Assembly: GCF_020921035.1 (NCBI RefSeq)
Contig: NC_063152.1
Span: 25,494,887 to 25,558,886, forward strand
Reading direction: 5' to 3'
Length of the DNA stretch: 64,000 nucleotides
Origin: Rhodamnia argentea
Taxonomy: Eukaryota > Streptophyta > Magnoliopsida > Myrtales > Myrtaceae
The notes beneath the pieces are model-generated. The model was not told the DNA's origin and did no database searches. It saw only the letters and a program-made list of their open reading frames with translations. Positions 26,214 through 37,699 of the stretch are shown piece after piece; the first letter of the stretch is position 1, and the number at the start of each line of letters is the position of its first letter. Both the position numbers and the translations under genes were made by a program.

Positions 26214-26439
26214 CACTGATCTGATCCTTGTGGCGGGGTCAACGCCATGTTGTTGCTGTTTCCTTAGCTTTTTGTCGCGTCCTCCACCGTTGGATTGACA
26301 GTTGGTCCAATCACGCCCGTCCTTTTTTTTTCACTTCGCAAAGTCCACCGCTTAATCGAGACCGTTCTTCGACCAAAAAAAAAAAAAAAAATTCCAGACC
26401 GCTCAATTCCAACAGCAAAACCATCTACACTAAAGAAAA
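26214..26439. other. Short upstream region of the DUF1365 gene
   Basis: This should hold the minus-strand promoter and leader of the DUF1365 gene. It contains a poly-A run near 26374-26390. Nothing else is supported. Confidence 0.35.
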
Positions 26440-27375
26440 TTCCAAATAAGAGTACGAACTTCCTCTATTTTCTTAAATAAGAGTCCCAAGTGAATTTTTA
26501 TTTTAAATAAGTACCCGAAATGAAGTGGTATAGTATATTTCAAATAAGGGTTTGAATTGATCATAGAGTTTCAAAAAAAGAAAATTGACCTAAAAGGCAT
26601 TTTAGTCATTTCTTATTTTTATTTGTTGTTTTATTTTTTTCTCTTTTTTTTCCATTTTCTCTTTTCTAAAAATAAAAAATAAAATAAAAATGGAAAACAG
26701 CCACACAGGACCCCTCCTACCTATGGCTGCTAACCCACCGCTAGTGAGTGGTTGGCAAGGTCAAAGAAGGCCAAGAAACCTATCCACTAGAGGCAAGGGC
26801 CTCTAGCCCTTGCTAAAATCGAGAGAGAGTTTATCCCTCTCCCAAATTCGAGGTCGAGGCGGGGCAACCCCTACCCTAATCAAGGCGGGGTCGACAACCC
26901 TCCCTTGTCGAGAGAGGGCCGGCAACCCTCTCCTTGATTTGGGAGAGGGCCCTCTCCCTCACTTCTCGGCGAGGGTTTGGGCCTCGCCTCACCGAGGCGA
27001 TGGTGGGCCTCGTCGAGGGTCACCCCCCCCTCCCCTGACTGTGGGGTGGCGACTACAAGTGGGAGGGGCAACCCTCCCGCCTCTATATATTTGTCTTTTT
27101 AAAAAAAAAATTGTTGATTTTTAAAGAAAAAGAAAAAAAAAACTCTAATAAAAAAGAAAAAAAATTAAATAAAAAAAGACGAAAATGTCCTTAAAATCAA
27201 GTCATTTTTTGAGATTTTCTGGCTACTTCGAGTTTTTATTTGAATCAATGTTCACTTCAAATCCTTATTTGGGAAAATGATTGCACTTCGTGCCTTTATT
27301 TGAAACAAAGTTGACTTGCGGCCTTTATTTGAGAAAATAAGAGGACTTCAAACCCTTCTTTGTAATTTGCCCTTA
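26440..27375. mobile_element. Foldback element, family F2, with GC-rich core
   Basis: Left arm modules (TTAAATAAGAGTCCCAAGTG, CAAATAAGGGTTTGAATTGA; 26440-26570) are inverted relatives of right arm modules (CACTTCAAATCCTTATTTGG, GCGGCCTTTATTTGAGAAAA; 27210-27370). The core at 26700-27080 is very GC-rich, with repeated GGCAACCCTC phrases. It has no real coding capacity. Confidence 0.55.
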
Positions 27376-27390
27376 GCACTATGATAGACT

Positions 27391-28367
27391 TGGAGGTGTC
27401 AAAATGGAACTGAAAATTGTGAATCTAACTAAACTAAATTGAAATTTTGCACATTTTTTATTTTCAATTCGGGTAATTGAAAAATAGCCATTTTTTTCCT
27501 ATTCGGTTATTTCGACTCAATTAATCAAATCGCACTGAAAATCTTTAAAATAACCTCTTTTTTTTTCCTTTTTCTTTGTCAAAGGTTCTATTCTTGTTTA
27601 ATTTTTCGAGAAAATCGAATCGAATCGAACCGAACCTTTAACATGCAAGCCCGAACTAAACCGAACCAAATCTCATCTTACACCGAATATGAATTGTACC
27701 ACAAGTTCAGTTAGGTCCGGTTATACTTAGTTCGATTTTTTTTTTTTTCTTTTCTTTTTTTTTTTTTTTTTTTTGGGACTAAGGGCCTTGAGGCCTAAGG
27801 GAGGGCTTTGCAACCCTCAGCCCTATAAAAAAAAAAAAGGAAAAAGGCAAAAAAAAAAAAGTTTCTTTTGGAGATTTTTTTTGGTTAACCAAATTGAACC
27901 AAAACAACCGAATTGCAAAAAAAAAATGCTAAAGTTTTTTTTACCAATTACTTAAATCGAAAATCGAACCAAATCAAAATGTACTAAATTTTTAGTTCGG
28001 TTAGCAGTTCAAGGCGGTTTTCGGTTTGATTTTGGCAACCCCCTAACCGGATCCGCCGTAGACGAGGGAGGGCGGGGACCACGACATCCTTGCCCGGGCC
28101 CTCGTGGCATCGGTGAGGGCTTCACAGCCCTTTGGCCCTCAACCCAAAAAAAAAAACAAAAAAAAAGAAAAGAAAAAAAAGAAAAAAGAAAATCGAAAAA
28201 TCAAAATTGAAAAGAAAAAAGAAAAATCGAAAACCAAACTAAATCGAGCTGTATTTTTTTTTTTCAGTTCAGCACCAGATTCGGTTCAATTCAAGCTTAC
28301 ATGCTAATAGTTCAATTCAGTTTGGTTTTCTTAAAAAACCAAACCAATTGAACCATTGATACCTCTA
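27391..28367. mobile_element. Possible hAT-like non-autonomous element
   Basis: The ends TGGAGGTGTCAAAATGGAAC and, reverse-complemented, TAGAGGTATCAATGGTTC are short imperfect inverted repeats of hAT type. Flanks ATAGACT and ATAGATC are similar but not identical, so the target duplication is uncertain. The interior is rich in A and T tracts and in CGAACCGAACC-like repeats. Confidence 0.4.
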
Positions 28368-29938
28368 ATAGATCAATCGGAGATTGAGAAGTGGTTTTTC
28401 AACAAAGATTATGTCTACTTTCGCAGAAATCCGACAATCACTTATTGCGACCATATTATTTTTTTTATAATATAATTCCACGGTCAACGCAAGTGAGGAT
28501 ATGTTATTGAACAATTTGGTTTATTCTTTAAATTCGTTTTTTTGGTTTTTTTTACCAAAAATGGGAAATATGTTAAATACGTCCCTTTTTTTCCTAAGGT
28601 CTATTAGTTAATGTTCGGCCAATTTTGGAAGTGAGACAAAGTCTGATTCATCGGTATCTTTTAATCACATTAATATTAGGGGGAGTAATATCTCTTTAAA
28701 TATAACTAAATCCGTCTCATTTTCATCAAAGAGACAAAGTTATCCTTAATCATTCAATAAGTTAAAGTCGTGGACCGCAAATCTAAGCCCTTTCCTTCTT
28801 CGATTTTTCGGTTTTTTAATACAGGATTTTAGCAAAAATGTAAAGAATATAAGACGAATATTTTAAATTAAAATGGTAAAAAGAAATGAAAAAATAAATA
28901 ATTTATGAAATTTTTATTTAAAATATATTTAAATATTAATAAGAAAGTCTTACGCAAGCTAGGATGTTTAAACACATTAAGATTATTCTATAAATTCAGT
29001 GCTAGCTTGGTGAAAATTCAAAAAAATTGGCATGAACATGTGACACTTTTATCAACATTTCTAAACATTTTAACTAAATTGTCAATTAAGTGCTTAATAG
29101 ATTTTATCATTTTTGTCAATTGACTATATTGGAATTTGTTCTATAAGATTCGTCCTAACTTGTGATGTGATTGGGAAACCCTATATGTTTGTGGCTAGTG
29201 AGTTGGCACCGTGTCTTAATAATGGGCAAATTCTTCTTTTACTATATATTTAAAATAATTTGTCGACTGAAACACTATAAAAAATTGATACGGAAGTTTT
29301 ATTTGGGAGAAGAAAGAAAGAAAATAAAGCGCAAATGAAAACGAAATAAAAAAATAAAGAATTTTGAAAATTTTAAAAATATTTATTTAAATATTAAACA
29401 AAAATTATGGAGGGGAAATTCGTTTAGTTACGCAATTTCATTTTTTTATTTCTATAAATTTTTTTGCTCCATAAGTAGTTTTGGAGCCATTCAAAGAAGT
29501 AAACAAAATTACTAGAAAAATCAAATTCCGACCAAAAGTTGATTTTTAGAGCAAAAGTGTTACCATGTGCACCCCGAGACGAGAGGAATAATTGTATGAC
29601 TGGCTGGAACGTGAAATGCCCATTCCTTTCCTTTTCTTCAAAGAAACTAAACAATAAAACTATATGACCAGCAACATAGTAATTATTATCAATTTATAAA
29701 AATCATGATTAAAATATAAAATACAAACATAGGTAATTGAACGGTCGCTACAATGAATTTGGCATTGTTCCAATTAGACAATAGACAGAAATCATACTAT
29801 ACTTGCTCAATCCTTAAATTTCGTGTGAATATAAGGTGATTATTAGAATATGGAGAATATCTCTGCCATCGGCTTATAAATTGCATCCTGAATTAAATAA
29901 TGCCACACTTTCATCTTCCCTTCTATCCTAAAACCAAT
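28368..29938. other. AT-rich intergenic DNA
   Basis: No gene, RNA or clear repeat unit is recognised. Open frames such as 28905-29123 are AT-rich and without family motifs. Confidence 0.4.
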
Positions 29939-30682
29939 TTCTTCTACTTTTTACCATTGAGAGAAGCAAAGAGAATGAGAGAAACATGTCAGAAAATGAC
30001 AAAACTCCCATGAAAATTGTCTTATTGTTTTCTTATTCTTCCGTCACGCCATGGAAATTTTCTCGGATTGTAAAAATTAAGGGTCTTTTTTTCTTTTGCC
30101 AAATAAAAAACTTTCGGGTCGGCTATTAATGTTGATGCTCGCCACATGAACGCACTTAGATTCACGTGCATGTCAATTTTGGATCCTTGGTTTGGTTGAA
30201 AGTGTTCCTCACCAAAGAATGGAGATTTCTCACATACAGAGGCCTCCAGCACCTGTCGAGTAACTTGGTGGGCAGGATGCGATCCTTCTTTCAGACCCGT
30301 ACCCTTACATTTACAATTGCCAATCAAATCTTTTTCTTCTTTGATAGCGGAGAATACCCTCTTGTTGTTTTACGTCTGAAGGATTTTGAGGTCCTCATGA
30401 TGCTTCAAATGAAGAAATTTAAGGACTTACTCAAATTCGCTACTTTTTAACATTGAGACGAGCAAAGATAATGGGACAAACATGTCAGAAAACGACAAAG
30501 TTCCCACGAAAATTGTCTCCTTCTCATCTTTATTCTTTCATCACGCCATGGAAATTTTCTTCTATTATAAAAATTAATATTCTTTTTTTTCTTTTTGGCC
30601 AAATAAAAAACATTTATGGTCGGCTGTTACTGTCAATGCACGCAACATGAACGCAATTAGATTCCTGTGCTTGTCAATTCTA
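29939..30682. repeat. Two direct copies of a roughly 240-bp segment
   Basis: Copy A (about 29939-30182) and copy B (about 30433-30682) are in the same orientation. Shared phrases include CTACTTTTTA, AAACATGTCAGAAAA, TCACGCCATGGAAATTTTCT, GCCAAATAAAAAAC and ACATGAACGCA. About 250 bp of unshared sequence separates them. No gene is called; the open frame 30166-30450 spans the spacer and has no recognised domain. Confidence 0.75.
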
Positions 30683-31298
30683 CGTGTCCAGGTTTGGAGG
30701 TTGACCAACGCCAAAACATAATAACTATATAATCACTCCATTTTTTTTTTCGTGAGAACAAATTATTATAATACTGATGATTATAATTAAGTCTATCTCT
30801 GCCAATTTTCGTCACTACAAGTATATACATATTATTTTCAGTGATTAAGTAGTTAATTAATCAGTCTAGAAGGGACATTGTCTCAGCAACAAGTGCAACC
30901 CCATACTTCATGAGCAAATTGCATACCCTTGTCCTGCTTGTCTCTTACAAAACTGATGCCAATTGATCCCATCTTATGTTACTTATAGAGGAACATAACA
31001 GCTAGCTGTGAATATTTTGGGGAGTGTGCAAAGATGATGGGCAGAATATTAATAAACCATTTTTTTTTTCAAGATTGAGAGAAATCTATCTAAATTCTCA
31101 AAATGACTACTAGGAATTTAATTAAAGAAACATTTCGAACATTTTTAAGTCTTTGTGGTCTAGGTAACATGTGGGAGACTAGTAGTCGACATGTTGGAGA
31201 TGTGCATGCCCTTCATCACACATCGAGAAAGGATAAATTTAAAAAAGAAAAGAAAAGAAAGGAAAGAGAAGATTTGATTTGCAGTTGTGACCTAGAAA

Positions 31299-31352
31299 AT
31301 ATGGTCTAGGGCACGCAATAATGGATATGGTCTAGGGCAAGCAATAATGGAG
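31299..31352. repeat. Two tandem copies of a 26-28 bp unit
   Basis: TATGGTCTAGGGCACGCAAT is followed by TATGGTCTAGGGCAAGCAAT; each is followed by AATGGA. A recent local duplication. Confidence 0.75.
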
Positions 31353-32441
31353 AGAGCAAAAAAGTAAACTCAGAACGAGTACGTGTTAGCCAAAGCATGC
31401 ATGTGCATGGCAAAAACAATGAAGAGAAATGACACCGGCCATAGACTTGCCAAGATTAAATTATTGTTTGGTCTAATTAAGTACTTTGTCTATCTATAAT
31501 TGAGAATTTCTAACTCCCGAGACTCAACTTTGCACAGGTGACGGGAACAACCAAACTTAGGGTACGTTGAAAGCAAAAGGAATTTTCGATGGATGGATAA
31601 GCTCGAAAAATCATGGATGGTGCCGGGCAAGTAGCTCAACAAGTTTGTTTGTAGATTAAGCAAAATCAAAAAGTATACTTTTACTTTCCAATCAAAATTA
31701 AAGTATTATCAAGATTTCAAAAATCATAATGAAATATAAATGAACCGATGGGAGTTAACTCATTCAAGTAATTGATGTTGAACAGTACAAGTATACACCT
31801 CTATGTAATGGATTAGTACACATTCCTCGATTCATATAGCTAGGGACACAATGGATCATACTACCACTTTTCTATTATTTCATGAAAAATCAATCGTTTG
31901 AAATATATTTCTTTAAGAACGATTGTTTGTATTGTTTAAAAGAATTAGTCGATAAAAGAATATTCCCATTATCAGCCACAATTTACGCCTACATTAATCT
32001 CGTGGGCGACAAAAATATATTATGGTGATTTATTTTTCCAAGCGATACAATCGATCAATTCTGCAGAAAAAATATTTTTTTGAAATCATTAATTTTTATT
32101 AAACAAACACACCTTAAGTCGATTGACGATCGAAAGAAATCATAAATATCGTATATCTCGAAAGACGTGTGTAATAATTCAGCTATTGTGCGGTCTATGA
32201 TACTATGTAAACAGTTCCTTTAAAGAGAGAATATCTAATAAAAATTCTCCCAACATTTAAAAAAGTAAAAAAAAAAATTACTCCAAATAAAACAAATTTT
32301 GGAGTGAAACTGTGTGTCCACATTACTAAGAAATTAATAGAACAACAAATAAATTTAAACATTAATGCCAAGTTGTCTGACCACAGTCCCCTCAACCACG
32401 AACCTTCCCTCAGATTCTTCCATACTGGCCCGGCTGATTAA

Positions 32442-32460
32442 ATAATAATAATAATAATAA
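32442..32460. repeat. (AAT)n microsatellite
   Basis: A run of AAT/ATA trinucleotides about 80 bp upstream of the TATA box of the DUF1442 gene. Confidence 0.85.
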
Positions 32461-32522
32461 AATTAAATTCCTCCAAAAAAAAAAAGTGAAATTATTTTAT
32501 CTAATTTCACATCTTATGTCTG

Positions 32523-32530
32523 TATAAATA
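32523..32530 (+). promoter_or_regulatory. TATA box of the DUF1442 gene
   Basis: TATAAATA, 96 bp before the start codon. It would place transcription start near 32555 and give a leader of about 65 nt. Confidence 0.65.
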
Positions 32531-32618
32531 TGGGCTTAGTCACTCTTCCATCTTCACTCCAAGAAGCAGCCTAAGCTCCTGTCATCTCTTTCCAAAGAAA
32601 CTTGTTCTCAACTAGAGA

Positions 32619-33431
32619 ATGGCTGCTGGCTGGTCATCCGAAAACGCCACAAAAGCTTACCTCAGGGCCTTGAAAATGGTAGGCAAAGATCTCTTTCGTT
32701 TATGGAAAGTTTTCAGTTTGAACGAGTATCTGGGTAGCCATGGAAATTTTTTGCATCAAATGGAATAGAGCAGGGTCTAACGCGAGCCGTTATCTCATTT
32801 TTAGTGTCAGGGGAAGAGAGGGAAAGAGCCTGATTCAGCAGAGTTCATATCTGCGCTCGCGGCGGGAAACAACGCCCAGCTCTTGGTGATGGTGTCGTCG
32901 CCCCGCGCTGTCAAGGGCGATGCTGCCATGGTGGTCGCGCTGGTCGCGGCAGCACACCAGACGGGCGGGCGGGTTGTCCTCGTCTCGCCGGCCGGGCTGG
33001 ACGAGTCGAGAGCCTCCAGGGACTTGCTCGGGCCTCATGCCAGGTGCGTGGAGTTCATGGTGGGGGAACCGAGGACCTTTTTGTTGAACGAGCTCAGAGG
33101 CGCGGATTTCGTGCTCTTGGATTGCAACAGCGAGGACCCGCGCAGGGTCTTCGAGGCGGCGCAGGAAGGCGCCGGCGGAGGGATCATCATGGGGTACAAT
33201 GCCCTTCACAAGGGCACATTGTGGAGTGGATTGAGAGCTCACTTTTTGCCAATAGGGGAGGGACTTATGGTGACTAGGATTGTGAAAGATGCTAACACCG
33301 GCGGCAAGATCAGCCATGGCAGCAGCGGGTGCAGGAAGAAGAGCAGATGGGTAGTCACGGTGGACGACTGCACCGGCGAAGAGCATGTTTTTAGGATCGT
33401 TTCGCCTCGGAGGAAAGAGATCGAAGCTTGA
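32619..33431 (+). CDS. DUF1442 family protein
   Basis: Plant-specific family of unknown activity with a Rossmann-like, methyltransferase-superfamily fold. Exon 1 is 32619-32678 and exon 2 is 32805-33431, phase 0, 228 aa, which matches the usual length. The N-terminus MAAGWSSENATKAYLRALKM, the continuation CQGKRGKEPDSAEFISALAA and the segment AGNNAQLLVMVSS fit the family signature. Further on are VVALVAAAHQTGGRVVLVSP, EFMVGEPRTFLLNEL, ADFVLLDCNSED and GGGIIMGYNAL. The acceptor before TGTCAG was chosen because it keeps phase; a second AG six bases later would delete two residues. There is no signal peptide or membrane segment. Exon 2 is much richer in G and C than its surroundings. A TATA box lies upstream and the gene converges with the LRR gene. 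Confidence 0.9.
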
Positions 33432-34173
33432 GGACGAGATTCATTTGGTTTTGGGATCTGCCAAAGAAACTGAGAGGACCAAGCCTTCTACTGGATCTGG
33501 ATCTGATCATCCACGCTAACTCCTAAGACTTTGCAAATGTAAATAGCGATTAATTGAATCATGTACTGACGATCTGCAATTTTTCTTTCCTTTTGCTACA
33601 CGCAAGTTGTGTTTTCTGCAGAGTTTGCCTCTTTTTCGCCCTCAAAGTGTGACCGGGGGAAAGAAACTATTGAGAACATATGAAACATTTCGGCACAATC
33701 TAGACTTGGGACTCAACATTCGATTTCACGAAAGCAAAATCGCGGTTTGCCGAACACATCATTTAACGTAAAGTTTCAGATTCACAGAAGTAAGTCAGAA
33801 ACAGTTGATTCCTTCATTGCCGAATAGCACAAAAGGAAAAAAAAAAAAAAATGATTCAAATCGGAACACAATGAGTCTTTTCTCGAGCATCCTTATGAGT
33901 ATGATGCATAGAAAACCCCACTACCTATTGAGAGTCCTGAACTCAATGCATACCGGTTACATGATTTGATGCATTACAAGCTTACTTATGCCCTTACTTT
34001 CCCCTAACAACTGTTACGATGGCTGATGCTTAAGAGAGAAATTCGTCAACCTCTAGAGAGGATGCTGTTGCTGATACATCAGGGAGACTCTGATTAACCC
34101 AGCAGTTAATTGGAATTGTCATAGTCCTGCCTCTCGGCGACTGAAAATCACGGCAACACTGATAGTTCAACTG
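33432..34173. other. Convergent intergenic region (3' UTRs)
   Basis: Between the stops of the DUF1442 gene (+) and the LRR receptor-like gene (-). It likely holds both 3' UTRs. A poly-A tract lies at about 33837-33851. No gene is seen. Confidence 0.45.
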
Positions 34174-36686
34174 TCAAGAAATGCTGATCAGAGTGTTAAG
34201 TTCCTGCACCACAGTCCTCATCGAAGGCCTGTCAGTAGGAGAGTCCCGGGTGCAAAGAATTGCAATACGAGCGAGCTGGGTAGCCTCGGTCTCCGAGAAG
34301 TTCCCCTCAAGGTTCTCATCGACAAATTCCTCAAAACGACATGCCTCCACTCCGTGCCGGATCATTGAAGTGATCGCACGCTTCCCCGATAGGATCTGGA
34401 GCACCAGAACACCAAAGGCATACACGTCGCTCTTCTCAGTGAAGTAGCCAGTGCTTGTGTACTCTGGAGCGAGGTAGCCCATGGCAGCGCTGGCCTTGAG
34501 CATGGCGAAGACTACATCATCTGCGAGGAGGTGGTGCAGACCCGAGTCCGAAAGCAGCGGGTTGTTCCAGTGATCGATGAGGACTTTCTCGGCCGATATT
34601 GACTGGTGGACTAGCCTGGGTTTGTCTCCTTTATCCTCATGTATGTAGCTGATACCTGTAAAAAAGAAGTGGAAATGAAGAAACTGAGAGGCTTGTCAGT
34701 GTCCCAAATCGATGAATTGAAGCAATGGATTAACATAGACCTTGAGCAATGCCAATTATTATAGCAACTCGGGTAGGCCATTCAAGAACCTTCCCGCTTC
34801 CAGGCTTCGTGTCAAGATACTGCAACAAGTTCCCGTTTGGCACGAGCTCGTAGATTAGGAAGCACTCGCCTCGCCCTTTCGAGCAGCAAAATCCCCTCAG
34901 CCTGACGAGGTTTTCATGCTTTATTTTGGTTAGGAGCTTCAAGCCCTTGAGGAATTCAGCCTCGTCGGACTTGCAGCTCATCTTGGCATAGCGCTTTACC
35001 GTGACGGCCGACCCGTCCCTGAGATTTCCCTTGTGGACAGAAGAGAAGCTGCTCTTCTCCAGCAGATTGCTCTCCAGGAAAGACTGTGTCGCGCGCTCCA
35101 CGTCCTCCAGGTTGAACATGAAGCTCTCGAAAACCTCCTGGGAGAAGGCGCTCCCTCCCCCGCCTTTCGCCAGCGGGTCCCACCCGTTCGAGTACTCGAG
35201 ACTGATGAGAGGAGAGGCGCCCTTTGCATAATTCTCAATGACCTGACTGGAACTGACCCGCTTATCCGAATCTTCTAAAGAGCTTGGAGTTCTCTGTTTT
35301 CGATGCTGGTGCCATGAGAAGGTGAGAAATCCAGTGACCGTGAACCCGATAACAGCTATGACAGCAACCACTCCTAAAACAACACCGGCTTTTCGGCCAC
35401 TTAATCTGTTCGGACAGTGGGCTTCCCCGCAGCTAGACTTCAAATCAGCGGACTCGGGAATATTCTTCTTTGAAAGAGCATTGGGTCCAAGCGGCTCTGG
35501 CCGGTCCAGGTAAATGGTCGGACAGGGTTGTACGTTGGAGAACCCAACTCCACAAAGGTCAGGGTTGTTCTCATATTGGAAACCATCATTGAGCCTCTTT
35601 AAGCCTAAGAAAACGGAAACAAGTGGAAGCACGCTAAACGCATCCTTCTGAATTGAACGGAAAAAATGAAGAGACGGCGACATAGAAATCCTAGCAGACT
35701 AAAAATTTACCTGCAGGGACATGGCCTGATAGGGTATTGTTGCGCACGTCCAGGACTTGGAGACTAGAAGCATTGGCCAATGTTGCCGGGATTGAGCCTA
35801 AGAAATAGTTGAAGCTCAAGTCCAACCTCTTTAGGCTCGCCAAGTCCCCCAAGCTCGCAGGGATCGCGCCGGTTAGGAGATTATATTGCAAGGCGAGGAC
35901 GCTCAGCTTCTGCAGGGACCCTAGCTGTCTAGGAATGCTTCCAGAGAGCCGGTTGTAACACAGCTGCAAAACTGCAGAGCCCACAAGAACCAGGGTCCAG
36001 CTCAATCAGAGGAACATTTTTAACCGAGTTCATACGAGTTCTGAGCCTAGAAGTTCAATTTGCTCAGACTAGGAAAACCGGAAATTTCCGAGTTGGCCGA
36101 AAACAGGATGCAACTAGCAGGCCCGACAAATCTCGAGCGTCGGACAACACCGGCCTAACTCGCGAAATTCAAAACACTGCTCCAAAATGAAAGAAAACTA
36201 ACAAAACAGACAACGAAAAAGAGCAACCAACCAACCAACCAACCAACCTTGAAGATTAGTCAAGTTGGCAATGTCAGGAGGAATCTCCCCAGAGAAGCCA
36301 TTGACGTCCAAGTACAAGTCACTCAGCATCCTCAGACTCCCAATCTCCTTGGGTATCTCCCCGATCAGAGCATTGAAGTGCAGGTACAGTCCGCTGAGGC
36401 TCCTGAGCCCGCCAATCTCCGGCGGGATCCTCCCGCTCAGGCCCTTCCCCTGCAGCGAGATGTTGGCCACGTGGCCGTGCTCATCGCACGCCACCCCGTC
36501 GAACGAGCTGCCGGTACACGGGTCGGAGCCCCGAGCCCACGAGGTCAGGACCTGGCCATAGGGGTCCAGGGAGGCCTTCAGGGCCATGAGAGCATCGAGC
36601 TCCGAGACGGCCGACGAGTGGACGTGACGATGGCGATGGATGAAGAAGAAGAAGAGGAGGGAGAGGACGAGGAGAGAGAGCTTCAT
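34174..36686 (-). CDS. LRR receptor-like pseudokinase (At5g51560-like)
   Basis: Plasma-membrane receptor-like protein. Exons, in transcript order: 36248-36686, 35711-35971, 34741-35604 and 34174-34655. They total 2046 nt, 681 aa, all in phase. Order: signal peptide (MKLSLLVLSLLFFFFIH), LRR N-terminal cap with SDPCTGSSFDGVACD, about six leucine-rich repeats (LSGRIPPEIGGLRSLSGLYL and similar), a cysteine-bearing juxtamembrane stretch, a membrane segment near 306-331 (AGVVLGVVAVIAVIGF), then a kinase-like domain. The Lys of VTVK is kept at 437, but the glycine-rich loop is lost (EKSSFSSVHKG). HRD is HQS at 538-540, the catalytic-loop Asn is Lys, and DFG is DSG at 558-560. GYLAPEY and SDVYAFGVLVLQ are intact. 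This is a pseudokinase pattern; from family memory, At5g51560 relatives share it. The ligand is unknown. The exon 3 donor is GTCTAT. Confidence 0.92.
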
Positions 36687-37180
36687 GGTTGGTTGGAAGA
36701 GAGCGCACCGAAGAAAGGGTGGTGGGTCTCCGCTCAAAATGCGAGCTTTTTCTCAAAGGACAGAGGAATGGAAGATGATGAGGTTGCAGTTGCAGAGGCC
36801 GGAGGGGCTCGTGCATGAACAGCGTCGTTTGATGTTGTCTGTTTCTCCGTTGTCGCCAGGACTAGGATGGAGGACCAAAAGCTGAGCAGCCCAACCCAAA
36901 GCTCGCTCGCCAATACATCAACAGGCAGAGGAAGAGGACGAAGAAGGGTCGAGAGCCCGGTGGGACCCACGGATCAGCGAATGATTGGGGCTTTCCGTGA
37001 GAGAGAGCGGGTCCCAGCGTGGGTAAAAAGCTGCTCGACGATGAGTTGGTGGCCGTCCGATTAGATTCGTCACGAGACGAAATTCACAGAGATCCTGCCG
37101 ATCGATCGATCATTCCACTCGTTGAGAAATTTAGTTCACTGGTGACGGTAAATAGAAAAATTGTGCAGCATGTTCATACC
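36687..37180. other. Upstream region of the LRR receptor-like gene
   Basis: Leader and promoter region of the minus-strand LRR gene. The long plus-strand open frame 36249-36818 is antisense to LRR exon 1 and is not called. Confidence 0.4.
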
Positions 37181-37189
37181 CTTTTTTTT

Positions 37190-37202
37190 GTTCAATGTCA
37201 TC

Positions 37203-37244
<42 letters not shown>

Positions 37245-37422
37245 ATAACCGAGGTTTTCCACATACAATGAATTATTCCTCGGGATGGTAAGGGTATGAG
37301 CGTCAATGCCACCGGTTAAGTCCTCTAAAACGTGGTCGGAGAGATTCGAACCTGGAACCTCATCGGTTTAAGTATCTAAGACTCGAGGATCGCACCAATT
37401 CAGCCAACGCCTCATTGGCATA
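37190..37422 (-). mobile_element. tRNA-derived SINE
   Basis: Read on the minus strand, it opens GCCAATGAGGCG. It then shows a polymerase III A box TGGCTGAATTGG (37395-37406) and, about 43 bp later, a B box GGTTCGAATCT (37342-37352). The element continues to an AT dinucleotide tail at 37206-37241. Spacing and motifs fit a tRNA-related SINE head. It is not a functional tRNA: no acceptor stem or cloverleaf closes. Boundaries and target duplication are uncertain. Confidence 0.65.
37206..37241. repeat. (AT)n microsatellite at the SINE tail
   Basis: About 18 AT repeats at the 3' side of the SINE-like unit. Confidence 0.9.
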
Positions 37423-37699
37423 TTATTTTCATTAATCGTCGCACTTCTCATTTTTTTAAAAAGGCACAAAGTTTGACCCGCTTAACTCGTGCCCAGCCAA
37501 CGTCATTATAATCACGATGCTATGCCTCGATACAAAGCTAAAGCACATCGAAATTCCAATTTTCCCATTTGAATTGCTGGCATGCTAAATAACCAAACGC
37601 CACATGCTAATGGGATTTTAAATAGAGGTTGATTTTCTAGAGTTGAGTCTGGGTTATAATGATCTTCTAATTTGGGATTAATATCATGAAAAAATCTCA

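Larger units (their letters stand above)
30683..32510. other. Intergenic DNA upstream of the DUF1442 gene
   Basis: AT-rich and without a supported gene. It includes a short tandem duplication at 31299-31352 and an (ATA)n tract at 32442-32460. The last few hundred bases are likely promoter. Confidence 0.4.

Noticed and set aside
32835..33386. 183-codon open frame on the minus strand
   Set aside because: It is antisense to exon 2 of the DUF1442 gene, whose sense frame carries the family motifs. High GC content explains the open antisense frame.
36249..36818. 189-codon plus-strand open frame
   Set aside because: It is antisense to exon 1 of the LRR receptor gene, which has a signal peptide, LRR cap and repeats in the sense frame.
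37342..37406. Functional tRNA gene
   Set aside because: A and B boxes are present, but no acceptor or anticodon stems pair; a SINE explains them better.
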